In this document: in pieces, positions 9,822 to 17,966 of the stretch
How positions within the stretch are numbered: the stretch's first letter is position 1
Layout of the letters: each line of letters begins with the position of its first letter
Assembly (NCBI RefSeq): GCF_913055835.1
Contig: NZ_CAJXKQ010000028.1
Coordinates: 1-58,265 of the forward strand
Length of the DNA: 58,265 nt
Direction: 5' to 3'
DNA from: an uncultured Marinobacter sp.
GTDB lineage: Bacteria > Pseudomonadota > Gammaproteobacteria > Pseudomonadales > Oleiphilaceae
Position numbers and translations under genes: made by a program
The notes under the pieces: model-generated
Database searches by the model: none
Told to the model about the DNA's origin: nothing
What the model saw: the letters and a program-made list of their open reading frames with translations, nothing else

Positions 9822-11447
9822 TCACACGCTATGATAAAGGATATCGTCCTGTTTTGGGGCTTTTTCGCCTGACTTACCATCATCGCTCTCTTCGCCCGGC
9901 AATTTCTGCTCCGCTGCAGGCGCCGTCTTGTCGCCCTCAGCCGTATTCTGATCAGATTTCGCGCCTGTCGGGGCAAATGGGCGATCTTTCGGTGGCGCCG
10001 CACCGTCCTCAGAAATCATGGCGGCAGGCTGCTCGCACCAGGCCGCCGCATTACCGTTACTGCACAGGTTAACCAGGGAAAAGGCCGTGTATTGCACGCC
10101 GATCCAGGCTACTACCAATGGCAGCACCAAGCGCATCACCCAGAACCAGATGCCTGCGAACAGCCTCGGTGCAGCGCCCAGCATGGTACCGGAAAGATGC
10201 CGGGTCAGGCACCAACCAGTAAACAGGGCGATCAGGATTGCCACCATAGGAATCAGCAAGCCACCGGTGACCAGTTCAAGCCAACGGAACAGCGTAGCGC
10301 CGCCAACCCGCTGTTCGGCCCATGCGTTAAACGACAGCAGGGATGCGAGCCCCGCCAGCCAAACCGCCAGGCCGATAAGCAGCACCGACAGACTTCTCGG
10401 CGCGCCCGTCCACTCCCGGAACCAGCCAACAATCGGCTCAAGCAGGTTCAGCGACGTGGTCCATACGATCAGCACCACCAACAGGAATACGGCCGCAATG
10501 ACGAACTGGCTTGCCGGCAACTGGGCCAGTGTTACCGGCATAGAGACAAACAGCAGGCTGAAGCCCCGCTCACCGTCAAAGCTGTTGCCGTCGGTTGCAA
10601 TCGCGAAAATCATCAGGCCCGCGACGATGGCCACTAGGGTATCCATCAGCACCACTGCCAGAATGGAGCGTTTCAGGCGGGTATGGGGCGTGGTGTAGGA
10701 ACCCAGTATCGCCCAGACACCCATCCCGAGGCCGAGCGTGAAAAAGGCATGGAACAGGGCCGCCTTCAGACTCTCCCAGGAAAGATTCTCCGGATGCATT
10801 GCCAGGATGTGATCGATGGCACCATCGATCCGCCCGTGCCAGGCGGCCAGGGCAAAGAGCACAAGCATCAGCACGAGGGCGCCGGGCACCACCACCCGCA
10901 GCGCCCGCTCCAACCCTTTCACGACACCCTGCGCCGAGACCCAGAGCACTAGCAGCAGAAAAAAGACATGCCACCCCATGAATATCCGGTATTCCCTCGG
11001 ATCTGACACCAGGCCCGCCAGAATGCCGGTTGCCTCTGACTCACCGGCACCGGAAAACCGGCCAAGCGCCCCGAAGAACACGTAAGCCAGTGCAATGGCG
11101 CCGAATACTGCAGTGAACGAGAGCACCAGAAAGGCTGCCAGTATGCTGAGCCGGCCAACCGCCATCCACGCCCGGGACTGCTTGGCACTCCGGATCAGCC
11201 CATCCATAGCCAGGACAATTCCGTGACGGGCATACCGACCAATGGCCGCTTCGGTGACCATCAGCGGCAGGGTAACCAGCAACAGGCAGGCAAGATAAAG
11301 CAGGATGAACAGGCCACCACCATGCAGGCTGGCCAGATAAGGGAACTGCCAAAGGTTGGCAAGGCCCACGGTAGCGCCCACGGCGGCCCAGAAGAAGGTT
11401 GATTTTCGGGTAAAGGACCCGATATGTGTCTGATACGGCGTAGGCAT
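9822..11447 (-). CDS. sodium-dependent transporter, neurotransmitter:sodium symporter (NSS) family
   Basis: A 541-aa inner-membrane transporter with about 12 hydrophobic segments. The first helix region reads GATVGLANLWQFPYLASLHGGG, matching the NSS signature that forms the Na+ and substrate site, with WQF in place of the common WRF. Members such as LeuT and MhsT use the Na+ gradient to import amino acids; the substrate here cannot be read. The last 75 residues are a charged tail rich in Lys, Asp and Glu, longer than usual. The ATG at 11447 has AGGGA upstream; a longer frame to 11543 is rejected. It is divergent from smpB. Confidence 0.9.
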   Translation of the reverse strand: MPTPYQTHIGSFTRKSTFFWAAVGATVGLANLWQFPYLASLHGGGLFILLYLACLLLVTLPLMVTEAAIGRYARHGIVLAMDGLIRSAKQSRAWMAVGRLSILAAFLVLSFTAVFGAIALAYVFFGALGRFSGAGESEATGILAGLVSDPREYRIFMGWHVFFLLLVLWVSAQGVVKGLERALRVVVPGALVLMLVLFALAAWHGRIDGAIDHILAMHPENLSWESLKAALFHAFFTLGLGMGVWAILGSYTTPHTRLKRSILAVVLMDTLVAIVAGLMIFAIATDGNSFDGERGFSLLFVSMPVTLAQLPASQFVIAAVFLLVVLIVWTTSLNLLEPIVGWFREWTGAPRSLSVLLIGLAVWLAGLASLLSFNAWAEQRVGGATLFRWLELVTGGLLIPMVAILIALFTGWCLTRHLSGTMLGAAPRLFAGIWFWVMRLVLPLVVAWIGVQYTAFSLVNLCSNGNAAAWCEQPAAMISEDGAAPPKDRPFAPTGAKSDQNTAEGDKTAPAAEQKLPGEESDDGKSGEKAPKQDDILYHSV

Positions 11448-11554
11448 TCGCGTCCCTGAGGCCTCTGAGCAGGTCGGGGAGAAGGTCTGGGCCAGTATTG
11501 TAGCTGAAGGATCCCCCGGCGCACGAACCAGAAGCCGCCACAACGCTGATTTCG

Positions 11555-11583
11555 TGACCGGTCTGGCACTGTTGGGCTACAAT
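11555..11583 (+). promoter_or_regulatory. possible promoter of smpB
   Basis: TACAAT at 11578-11583 resembles a -10 box; the best -35 placement (TGACCG, 11555-11560, 17-bp spacer) is weak. It lies 65 bases before smpB. Offered only as a candidate. Confidence 0.3.
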
Positions 11584-11647
11584 GCGCCTTTTTCCGGCTG
11601 CAGCAAGGCCGGCCCGTTCATTCGTCCGACCCCGGATTCATTGATTC

Positions 11648-12127
11648 ATGAGCAAGAAAAAACCCGGAACGCCGAGCAACACCATTGCGCTGAACAAAAA
11701 GGCGAAACACGAGTATCACATCGAGGAACGCTTTGAAGCGGGCCTCGCCCTGCTGGGCTGGGAAGTGAAATCCCTCCGTGCCGGCAAGGCCCAGCTGGTG
11801 GACGCCTATGTGCTGCTCAAGGACGGCGAAGCCTGGTTGCTCGGTTCTCACATTACCCCGTTGATTGCGGCGTCCACCCACGTGATCGCAGACCCCACGC
11901 GCACCCGCAAGCTTCTGCTCCACGCCAAGGAGATTGCCAAGATTGTCGGCAAGGTGAACCAGGCCGGTTACACCTGCATTCCGCTGGCACTGTACTGGAA
12001 GAACAACAAGGTGAAGTGCGAAATTGCCCTGGTGAAAGGCAAGAAACTGTTCGACAAGCGCGCCACGGAGAAAGAGCGCGACTGGAACCGCCAGAAGCAG
12101 CGAATCCTGCGCGAAGCCAACGTTTGA
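11648..12127 (+). CDS. smpB: SsrA-binding protein SmpB
   Basis: SmpB binds the tRNA-like end of tmRNA and brings it to stalled ribosomes for trans-translation. The 159-aa protein has the family core [19 protein letters not shown] (about 16-34), [14 protein letters not shown], and the basic C-terminal helix with [17 protein letters not shown], which acts in the decoding centre. The ATG is at 11648, directly after a T-rich leader. Its partner RNA gene ssrA is 1.6 kb downstream on the same strand, with a wax-ester synthase in between. Confidence 0.98.
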   Translation: MSKKKPGTPSNTIALNKKAKHEYHIEERFEAGLALLGWEVKSLRAGKAQLVDAYVLLKDGEAWLLGSHITPLIAASTHVIADPTRTRKLLLHAKEIAKIVGKVNQAGYTCIPLALYWKNNKVKCEIALVKGKKLFDKRATEKERDWNRQKQRILREANV

Positions 12128-12267
12128 TTCCACTCCCCAAGAATTAACAAATACCTGACGCCGGTCATGGCCGGCGCGCACAGGTATGTCGCATACTCAC
12201 TCTCTTTGTTCAGAATTCCAACAGGCCTATACTCGGGAATTCCGGTGCAGGGCAAAGGGAGCCGCTT

Positions 12268-13686
12268 ATGTCACCCAAACAGATACCAATGTCTGCCGTG
12301 GATCGCGCGTGGCTGCGCATGGATTCGCCCCAGAACCCCATGATGATCTGTGGCGTGTGGACGCTGGAAAAGCCGCTTTCGATGAGCCGCCTCAGGCACA
12401 CCCTCGAAGAACGGTTTCTCTGTTTCAACCGGTTCAAGCAACGGGTCATCGACACCGGAGACCGGGCCTACTGGCAGGACGACCCCCTGTTCGACCTGGA
12501 CAACCACCTGCACCGCATCGCCCTGCCGGGCAAAGCCGACAAGGCCGAGCTCCAGAAGCTGGTCAGTGACATGAACAGCACGTCCCTGGATTTCCGGCAA
12601 CCGCTCTGGCAAATGCACTACATCGACAATTACGGCGACGGCGGCGCGCTGCTGATCCGCATTCACCACTGCATTGCCGATGGCATTTCACTAGTGCGGG
12701 TGATGCTGTCACTCACCGACAAAACGCCGGAACCCAGGCTCGGCAAAGTGGCTCGCAAACGCCGCTCCAAACCCCGCCAGAGATCGGCAATCCAGAGCTT
12801 CCTGCACCGTGCCGTAGACAGTGCGCAAACGGCGACCAATCAGGCGAAACTGTTCATTCAATCCGTGCGTGATGAGCCCAACTACCCCCTGAAACTGGCC
12901 ACTACCGCCAGCGGCGTCGCCTTCGACCTGCTCAAGCTTGGCCTGGCCCCGGTAGAGCCCAAAACCGGATTGAAGGAACCACTATCCGGGCGCAAGCAGG
13001 TGGCCTGGGCCGATCCTCTCGATCTTGCCGAAGTAAAAGCCTGCGCCAAGGCCCTCGGCGGCACCATTAACGATGCCCTGCTCTGCACAGTCACAGGGGC
13101 CTTGCAGCGGCATTTTGCAGCCCATAAGGAGACGATTCCCGAGTGCGGAATTCGCGTGGCGGTGCCGTTCAACCTTCGGCCTCTGGATCAGCCCATAGAA
13201 ACCCTTGGCAACAAGTTCGGCCTGGTACTGGTTACCCTGCCGGTGGAAGTGATGGACCCGCTCATGTGCTTCCGGCAGGTGCAGGAGAACATGAACCGCC
13301 TCAAGCAGTCCTATCAGGCCCAGGTTACCTACAGCCTGCTTGATATCTTCGGCCGGGGCCCCGATGTTATTGAACGAAGGGCGCTGGACCTGCTCAGCAA
13401 CAAGGCCTCTGCCGTGCTGACCAACGTACCCGGCCCGAAAGAGCCCCTGTACCTGGCGGGCAGCAAGCTGACCCAGCCCATGTTCTGGGTACCTCAGAGC
13501 GGCAGCATCGGAATCGGCATGAGCATCCTCAGTTACGCCGGCACCGTGCAATTCGGCATCACCGTGGACAAAGCCATTCACGCCGACCCGGATGCCGTGA
13601 TGAATTACTTCCGGGAAAGCTTCGAGGCCCTGAGCCACGCGGCTCTGGCCGGCCGGCAGGATGCCATCGAACGCAAGGCCAGCTAG
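12268..13686 (+). CDS. wax ester synthase / acyl-CoA:diacylglycerol acyltransferase (WS/DGAT)
   Basis: The enzyme joins a fatty alcohol or diacylglycerol to acyl-CoA, making wax esters or triacylglycerol for storage at the inner membrane. The 472-aa protein starts with MSAVDRAWLRMDSP after a short leader. It has the catalytic HHxxxDG motif as HHCIADG (about residues 133-139), GTINDALLC (about 267) and the C-terminal NVPGPKEPLYLAGS motif. These are the defining elements of bacterial WS/DGATs. GGGAG stands before the ATG. Marinobacter strains carry several such genes and are model wax-ester producers, which supports the genus guess. A hairpin without a T tract follows at 13685-13710. Confidence 0.94.
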   Translation: MSPKQIPMSAVDRAWLRMDSPQNPMMICGVWTLEKPLSMSRLRHTLEERFLCFNRFKQRVIDTGDRAYWQDDPLFDLDNHLHRIALPGKADKAELQKLVSDMNSTSLDFRQPLWQMHYIDNYGDGGALLIRIHHCIADGISLVRVMLSLTDKTPEPRLGKVARKRRSKPRQRSAIQSFLHRAVDSAQTATNQAKLFIQSVRDEPNYPLKLATTASGVAFDLLKLGLAPVEPKTGLKEPLSGRKQVAWADPLDLAEVKACAKALGGTINDALLCTVTGALQRHFAAHKETIPECGIRVAVPFNLRPLDQPIETLGNKFGLVLVTLPVEVMDPLMCFRQVQENMNRLKQSYQAQVTYSLLDIFGRGPDVIERRALDLLSNKASAVLTNVPGPKEPLYLAGSKLTQPMFWVPQSGSIGIGMSILSYAGTVQFGITVDKAIHADPDAVMNYFRESFEALSHAALAGRQDAIERKAS

Positions 13687-13738
13687 GGCTGTAGGTACAT
13701 ATACAGCCCTCCAGGGACAAAACTGCAACAAACAAACC

Positions 13739-13768
13739 TTGAAGTCCGGCAAACCGGACACATATACT
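13739..13768 (+). promoter_or_regulatory. ssrA promoter with a palindrome in its spacer
   Basis: TTGAAG (13739-13744), 18-bp spacer, TATACT (13763-13768), with the tmRNA 5' end 9 bases further on. The spacer contains the perfect inverted repeat GTCCGG-CAAA-CCGGAC (13744-13759), which could be an operator or simply GC-rich spacer. Confidence 0.65.
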
Positions 13769-13776
13769 GATCATAA

Positions 13777-14141
13777 GGGGACGACATGGCTTCGACGCCG
13801 GTGGCGAACCCTTGAGTGCATGTCGAGATGGCAGCCAATCTCGTTAATCCAAAGCTGCAACGCAATAGTCGCAAACGACGAAAACTACGCACTAGCAGCG
13901 TAAGCTGCTAGTCGTCCTGACCGGGTCGCCCGTAGCCCGGAAGCAACATCTCAGGACGTCATCGCTTACGGGATGCTCCGTTACCCAGAGTTCACTGGTT
14001 AACGGCTAAGATTTAAAGAACTCGGTTCTTGCACCCTGGCTCTCGGGTCGCTTGAACTTAAATCAATCGAGAGACGCTAAACATGTAGACCTCAAGGCTG
14101 AGTACTGGCGGACGCGGGTTCAATTCCCGCCGTCTCCACCA
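13777..14141 (+). ncRNA. ssrA: transfer-messenger RNA (tmRNA)
   Basis: tmRNA rescues stalled ribosomes and tags the unfinished protein. The 5' end GGGGACGACATGGCTTCGACG and the 3' end with T-arm GGGTTCAATTCCC and encoded CCA (14139-14141) form the tRNA-Ala-like part. The tag reading frame is at 13871-13903 and encodes ANDENYALAA then TAA, the same tag as in E. coli. Total about 365 nt. Its promoter is at 13739-13768, a terminator follows at 14154-14180, and its 3' end is the integration site of the downstream island. Confidence 0.97.
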
Positions 14142-14150
14142 AACAACCAA
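14131..14150 (+). repeat. island attachment repeat, left copy (attL, ssrA 3' end)
   Basis: CGTCTCCACCAAACAACCAA at 14131-14150 spans the end of tmRNA and is repeated exactly at 19760-19779. A further nine upstream bases (TCAATTCCC) are also shared, after a 2-base difference. Duplicated ssrA 3' ends are the normal mark of integrase-mediated insertion. Confidence 0.9.
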
Positions 14151-14153
14151 GAG

Positions 14154-14180
14154 AAAGCCCCTGATTTCAGGGGCTTTTTT
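14154..14180 (+). terminator. intrinsic terminator after ssrA
   Basis: AAAGCCCCTGA, loop TT, TCAGGGGCTTT continuing into a T run to 14180. It lies 13 bases after tmRNA and inside the island, so the element seems to bring its own ssrA terminator; the original one is probably the hairpin at 19779-19807. Confidence 0.9.
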
Positions 14181-14219
14181 CGTTTCAGACCCTTCAGAAT
14201 ACAACGGAATGTCCACGAT

Positions 14220-15254
14220 ATGGCCACAACTAGAGAGGGAATACGCCGAATATGGGAAAAGATCGGCGAACCCATGGAAGCGACAAACCATTTGCACGAC
14301 ACCCGAATGTTTCGAACAGCGATCTACGGACCGGCAATCGCTGCTTTAATAGTGGGTCTGATCGGATACTTTTTCTCTCCTGTCGAGGCTGATTGGACGT
14401 TAAACGGCTTCAACAACTTTATTGCACTATTCAAGCTACCTATTGGGATGGCGAGTTTGGCGATACCTTTTGGAGCGTTAATTGCCTCTCACCACAGATC
14501 CATTCAGTCTGCGAGACAAATAGAATCACAACAGCAACAACACACCTTTTCAAACTACATCAAACACAAAGAATACTTCGGCAAATTTTTGGATGATGAG
14601 GGAATATTGGACGGTTCCTACTCTTTTGCAGCGAAAGAAAAAAAGGTGTACCAAGCTCTATTCCCCAACGCCAGAAAAGGTTATCTCGATTTCGAGTTCG
14701 AATGGATTGAAAAGCAATATTTAACAACGTTGATCGCCAACCTCAAAGCTGAAGTGGGCAAGGTTACTTGGGACAACCGCGAACACATCGGGTCGGTACT
14801 AAATGATGTCGCTGAACTGAAACAGGCCATTGCAGACGAATTCGAACTCGAGATTGTGGACCTGATTATCAATAAAGACATTGAGACTCTGTCCAGTCAG
14901 GTCCAAAACCTCGGCATCACCATGTCCCATTTGTACTCCGCTTCGACGTTCTTCAGCGAAAATGAAAGCACACAGGAAATATACGACTGGAGCATTAAGA
15001 TCAAAGTGCTCCGTCACAGCCTAGATGTTGTAAAGAACTTTGATTACGCCCAACAACGGATCAAAGAAATTGCCCTTAACGCAATGTCCAGCAACATGGC
15101 GCCCTTGAACCAAGATCAGAGGTCAGATCTGCTAAGACTGCTAGGCAAGGAGTCAGGAGAAAAGCTGAAATCGATACGACAAAACCTATCTGAGCTCCCA
15201 ACAGCAGACGAAATCGTCAAACAGCTCGAAGAATTTAAATATCTTCAAACCTAG
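14220..15254 (+). CDS. two-helix membrane protein of unknown function (island cargo)
   Basis: A 344-aa protein I do not recognise. Two hydrophobic segments lie near the N-terminus (about 34-52, AIYGPAIAALIVGLIGYFF, and about 72-94, ALFKLPIGMASLAIPFGALI). Directly after comes the stretch HHRSIQSARQIESQQQQ-TFSNYIKHKEYF. The remaining 230 residues look soluble and largely helical. A short membrane hairpin followed by a cytoplasmic effector-like region is common among accessory and phage-defence membrane proteins, but that role is inference. The ATG at 14220 follows the ssrA terminator; upstream in-frame Met codons fall in tmRNA. Its last 20 bases overlap the integrase remnant on the other strand. 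Confidence 0.7.
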   Translation: MATTREGIRRIWEKIGEPMEATNHLHDTRMFRTAIYGPAIAALIVGLIGYFFSPVEADWTLNGFNNFIALFKLPIGMASLAIPFGALIASHHRSIQSARQIESQQQQHTFSNYIKHKEYFGKFLDDEGILDGSYSFAAKEKKVYQALFPNARKGYLDFEFEWIEKQYLTTLIANLKAEVGKVTWDNREHIGSVLNDVAELKQAIADEFELEIVDLIINKDIETLSSQVQNLGITMSHLYSASTFFSENESTQEIYDWSIKIKVLRHSLDVVKNFDYAQQRIKEIALNAMSSNMAPLNQDQRSDLLRLLGKESGEKLKSIRQNLSELPTADEIVKQLEEFKYLQT

Positions 15255-15822
15255 GTCCATGCACACAAGCGCTTTCAAGGTGTGTGGGAGAAAGGTGCGC
15301 ATACCTCATAGTAATAATGATGCTTGAGTGGCCGAGGATTCTCTGCAGAATGAGAATATCGCCTCCATTCATCACGAAGTGACTTGCGAAAGTGTGCCTC
15401 ATTACATGGGCAGCTTGACCCGCAGGAAGCTGAATACCCGATTTAACGAGAGCACGACGAAATGCAGATAACGAAAAGCTGAAACCTCCCTGCTCTTTCA
15501 GATGCTTTCGTATTTCCTCAAACAGCTCTTCGCTGACTGGAACCGACCTCGACTTTCCGCTCTTGGTGTTCACGAACGTAAGCTTCCCTTCCTGGACGTG
15601 ACGCAGTTGCAGAATCTCAGCCTCTCTCCACCTTGAACCGGTTGCCAAGCAAATTCTGGTCAGAAGGTGAACGTGTGGATTCTGACTAAAGTCCTCGATG
15701 GTTTTGAGAAGATGCCTTATCTGCTGGACCGTGAGCCAAGATAGCTCCCTTTCATCCAGGCGGATCATATCGACGTTCTTGATCGGGTTGTCGAATTCAA
15801 TTTCGTTCAGCCGGTTCAGCTG
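15235..15822 (-). pseudogene. truncated phage-type tyrosine recombinase (integrase)
   Basis: The frame encodes the complete catalytic domain of a tyrosine integrase. It has Arg in TGSRWREAEIL, Lys in TKSGKSR, the HxxR box in HVMRHTFASHF, the second His in LGHSS and the Tyr nucleophile in MRYAHL. The recognisable sequence extends upstream of the first ATG (15768) to about 15822 (LNRLNEIEFDNPIKNVD), then hits a stop at 15835-15837. The usual arm-binding and most of the core-binding domain are absent. So it is an N-terminally truncated relic, although a 177-aa catalytic fragment could still be made. Its position beside attL fits an integrase that once targeted ssrA. Confidence 0.85.
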
Positions 15823-15908
15823 AAACGGGGATGTTTACAGTTGCAGGTGGTTAGTACGTTTTCAGAAAATGCGCCAAAAGCTACCCATTAGGTACATGTT
15901 GCATAAAC

Positions 15909-16388
15909 TCACTGTTCTAGAACCGACTTTGCAGCAAGTTCCTGGGCAATCCGCATACGCTCGTGTTTTTCCTCTGGCCAACTTTCGATATCAGCATGCC
16001 ACTTGTGCTCAGTTTCTTCCGGGGTAACCTTTACTCCTGCCGCAATGACATCTGTTGCTACCACCAGAGCCGTGGCCTTAATTTTCCGACCTCCCCTAGC
16101 CTGAGACACTTTATTCATCACAACGCTGTAATAGCTTTCATCCATATAGTCTTTTCTGAAGACGGATGTACGCATATCCGTAGGATTTGGAAGGAAGGCA
16201 GCGGGCTTTATCGCCAAAGATGGTGACTTTCTAATGTGCTGCTTATCGAAAACAAATCTGGCGAGAACCTCACCATCAGAAATTGGGTGGGGAGCCCCAC
16301 TCGTTTTCTTTTGACTAACTTTGGAAAATGCGCCGAACCATCCTTTCAACAAGCTCAAAATCGAGCGAATCCATACTCTCACAGCCAT
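15909..16388 (-). CDS. unknown protein, third gene of the island cassette
   Basis: A 159-aa soluble protein I do not recognise. It has GEVLARFVFDKQHIR (about 39-53), KPAAFLPNPTDMRTSVFRKD (about 61-80), a small-residue stretch KIKATALVVATDVIAAGVKV and a helical C-terminus. From the ATG at 16388 the frame overlaps the preceding gene by 74 bases, which is unusual; a TTG or other start closer to 16350 is possible. It is the last of three tightly packed minus-strand genes and probably works with them. No function can be inferred from sequence alone. Confidence 0.6.
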   Translation of the reverse strand: MAVRVWIRSILSLLKGWFGAFSKVSQKKTSGAPHPISDGEVLARFVFDKQHIRKSPSLAIKPAAFLPNPTDMRTSVFRKDYMDESYYSVVMNKVSQARGGRKIKATALVVATDVIAAGVKVTPEETEHKWHADIESWPEEKHERMRIAQELAAKSVLEQ

Positions 16389-16809
16389 GAACTACAGATC
16401 CTTTGTCAAATCGTCCTGCGTAGTTAATCCTTCCATCACCAAAACTAATAGAGAAGACTGATTCGCTGTCACCATACCAGTCAAATGCAATTTCACCATC
16501 TGGATGAGGTGTGACCTCTGGCAAAGGTAACGTAATAACGTAATCAACGAATCTTTTTGCTAACGTCAAAGCATTGCGCGAAATAGGGGCAGCCCCATAC
16601 CCATCCCAATCCGCTTTAAAGCAGCGACTAGTAGTCAAAGCAATATCTTCCAGCAACACTTCCTCGCGAGATTTGTTCGTAAAGCTCGCGCGGAAATGAT
16701 TGATGGCGTCATTACCAACTGATCGAAGGTATGAATCGAGCTCACTGGCAGCGTGAGTAGAGGAACCTTCTGTCGCCCCCCTCAAAACACTTGCTGTAAT
16801 CGCAGTCAT
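16315..16809 (-). CDS. unknown protein, middle gene of the island cassette
   Basis: A 164-aa soluble protein. The central segment is distinctive: CFKADWDGYGAAPIS (about 63-77), then ALTLAKRFVDYVITLPLP, PHPDGEIAFDWYGD and SISFGDGRINYAGRF. DWDGYGA and PDGEIAFDW look like conserved motifs of a small accessory family, but I cannot name it. Its ATG shares a base with the upstream stop (TGATG at 16807-16811), and the upstream gene's last codons contain GGAG, so translation is coupled to the TIGR04255-like protein. The end overlaps the next gene by 74 bases. Confidence 0.65.
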   Translation of the reverse strand: MTAITASVLRGATEGSSTHAASELDSYLRSVGNDAINHFRASFTNKSREEVLLEDIALTTSRCFKADWDGYGAAPISRNALTLAKRFVDYVITLPLPEVTPHPDGEIAFDWYGDSESVFSISFGDGRINYAGRFDKGSVVHGCESMDSLDFELVERMVRRIFQS

Positions 16810-17558
16810 CAGTTAAATCGCTCCTTCATTTGATCAGTTATGCTACCGACAAAAGCGTCGTTTTTTACGACACGAAGCTTTTCAATAAACTCCCAAGCTT
16901 CGTTTTCTGTAAACTGCTCGGCTGCCAACCTGAATACATCGATATCTAGAACGACTGGCAGCACATCTCCCTTGCGCTCTTGCGGCGCTTGAGTAACAAC
17001 TGCCACGCTCTTCAACTCAGCTATATTCACATCGACTTTAGAAAAGAATCCGCTGAAATCATTTGGCAAACCTATTGGAGTTTTAGGATCATTCACCAAA
17101 TAGTTAGAAACCTCAACTTTGCCACTGTCCTCGAATGGTAGCTCGAGAATGTTGATGTAGCGAACCGCGATGCGCCTAAACTTAAAATCTTGGATTAACC
17201 CGGCGTACACAGACCATAGCTGTTTTGCGCGATTTCTGAATGTCTCCCAGCCACAATATGGGCCCACTTTACTAAAAGTAAAGCCTGACTTCCTGAACTG
17301 TGCAACGAAACCATCCTCCTCACAGTCAAAACGGTACCCGATCAGAGCCTTTTTCGGGTCTCCATCCTGAATGAAACCGTTGCCATCTGACTTTAGGATA
17401 AATTCGTTTGAAAATAATGGCTTGCACTCTGAAAAGCCAAACTCTACAAGCTGATCTTTCGCATATAGCTTAGAGACATCAAATTCAGGAGTACTGATCT
17501 GGATGTCGATAATAGCCTCTTTTATAGGAGGGTTTCGAAATTCTGGATGTTCTCCCAT
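16809..17558 (-). CDS. TIGR04255-like family protein, first gene of the island cassette
   Basis: A 249-aa protein starting MGEHPEFRNPPIKEAIIDIQ. The opening NPPIxEAxIDI, the middle GYRFDCEEDGFVAQF and FRRIAVRYINILELP, and the total length match the sporadically distributed TIGR04255 family as I remember it. That family is scattered among bacteria in accessory regions and has no assigned activity. The start at 17558 is chosen because AAGGAAG lies 7 bases upstream; in-frame starts at 17582 and 17612 lack such a site. It leads a minus-strand trio with coupled or overlapping reading frames. Assignment by motif memory, not by search. Confidence 0.7.
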   Translation of the reverse strand: MGEHPEFRNPPIKEAIIDIQISTPEFDVSKLYAKDQLVEFGFSECKPLFSNEFILKSDGNGFIQDGDPKKALIGYRFDCEEDGFVAQFRKSGFTFSKVGPYCGWETFRNRAKQLWSVYAGLIQDFKFRRIAVRYINILELPFEDSGKVEVSNYLVNDPKTPIGLPNDFSGFFSKVDVNIAELKSVAVVTQAPQERKGDVLPVVLDIDVFRLAAEQFTENEAWEFIEKLRVVKNDAFVGSITDQMKERFN

Positions 17559-17966
17559 TACTTCTTCCTTAGTCCACACCATGATGAGTGGTTGCGGAGT
17601 GTTCCAAATCAAAACCGCGGACAGCCATGAACGAGAAAATCGCCCGAAGCAACTTTAGACCATGATGAACAGCTGCTGGCTAGCACAAAATACGAACAAG
17701 CTATAAAAACGGACGCCGCAACCTCGCTACAAGAATGCATGTTAAGCATGCGACCAGAGTGCTGCACATCTTACATAAGCGCGGTACATCCGACCACCAA
17801 ACTTCCGTAAGGAAAAAGACTCAGAAAAAAGCCTGACCTTTTTCGAAAGCTTTGCCGAGAAATTCTACGCCAAACAGTCACACCACTCTGCAGGTGTCGA
17901 GCTTCTCAGGAATCCTTTGCAAAGGTGAACTCAATAAGCCCAATTCTGATAGCTCAGCCGACCATC
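17559..17966. other. non-coding island stretch with direct repeat copy A
   Basis: About 400 bases without a credible gene. It should contain the promoter of the TIGR04255-like cassette, but no clear -35/-10 pair stands out. Bases 17875-17932 are copy A of a 58-bp imperfect repeat whose second copy is at 18647-18704. Confidence 0.6.
17875..17932 (+). repeat. 58-bp imperfect direct repeat, copy A
   Basis: Starts CAGTCACACCACTCTGCAGG and ends GGTGAACTC. By hand alignment without gaps, 46 of 58 positions equal copy B (18647-18704). The two copies flank the lipoprotein gene. Confidence 0.75.

Noticed and set aside
12128..12267. Inverted repeat GCCGG-TCAT-GGCCGGC after smpB
   Set aside because: Short and without T tract; could be chance in GC-rich DNA.
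13685..13710. 9-bp hairpin after the wax-ester synthase
   Set aside because: Stem is perfect (AGGGCTGTA/TACAGCCCT) but no T tract follows, so I do not call it a terminator.
14052..14219. N-terminal extension of the two-helix membrane protein into ssrA
   Set aside because: The extension is translated from tmRNA and terminator sequence; the ATG at 14220 is the natural start.
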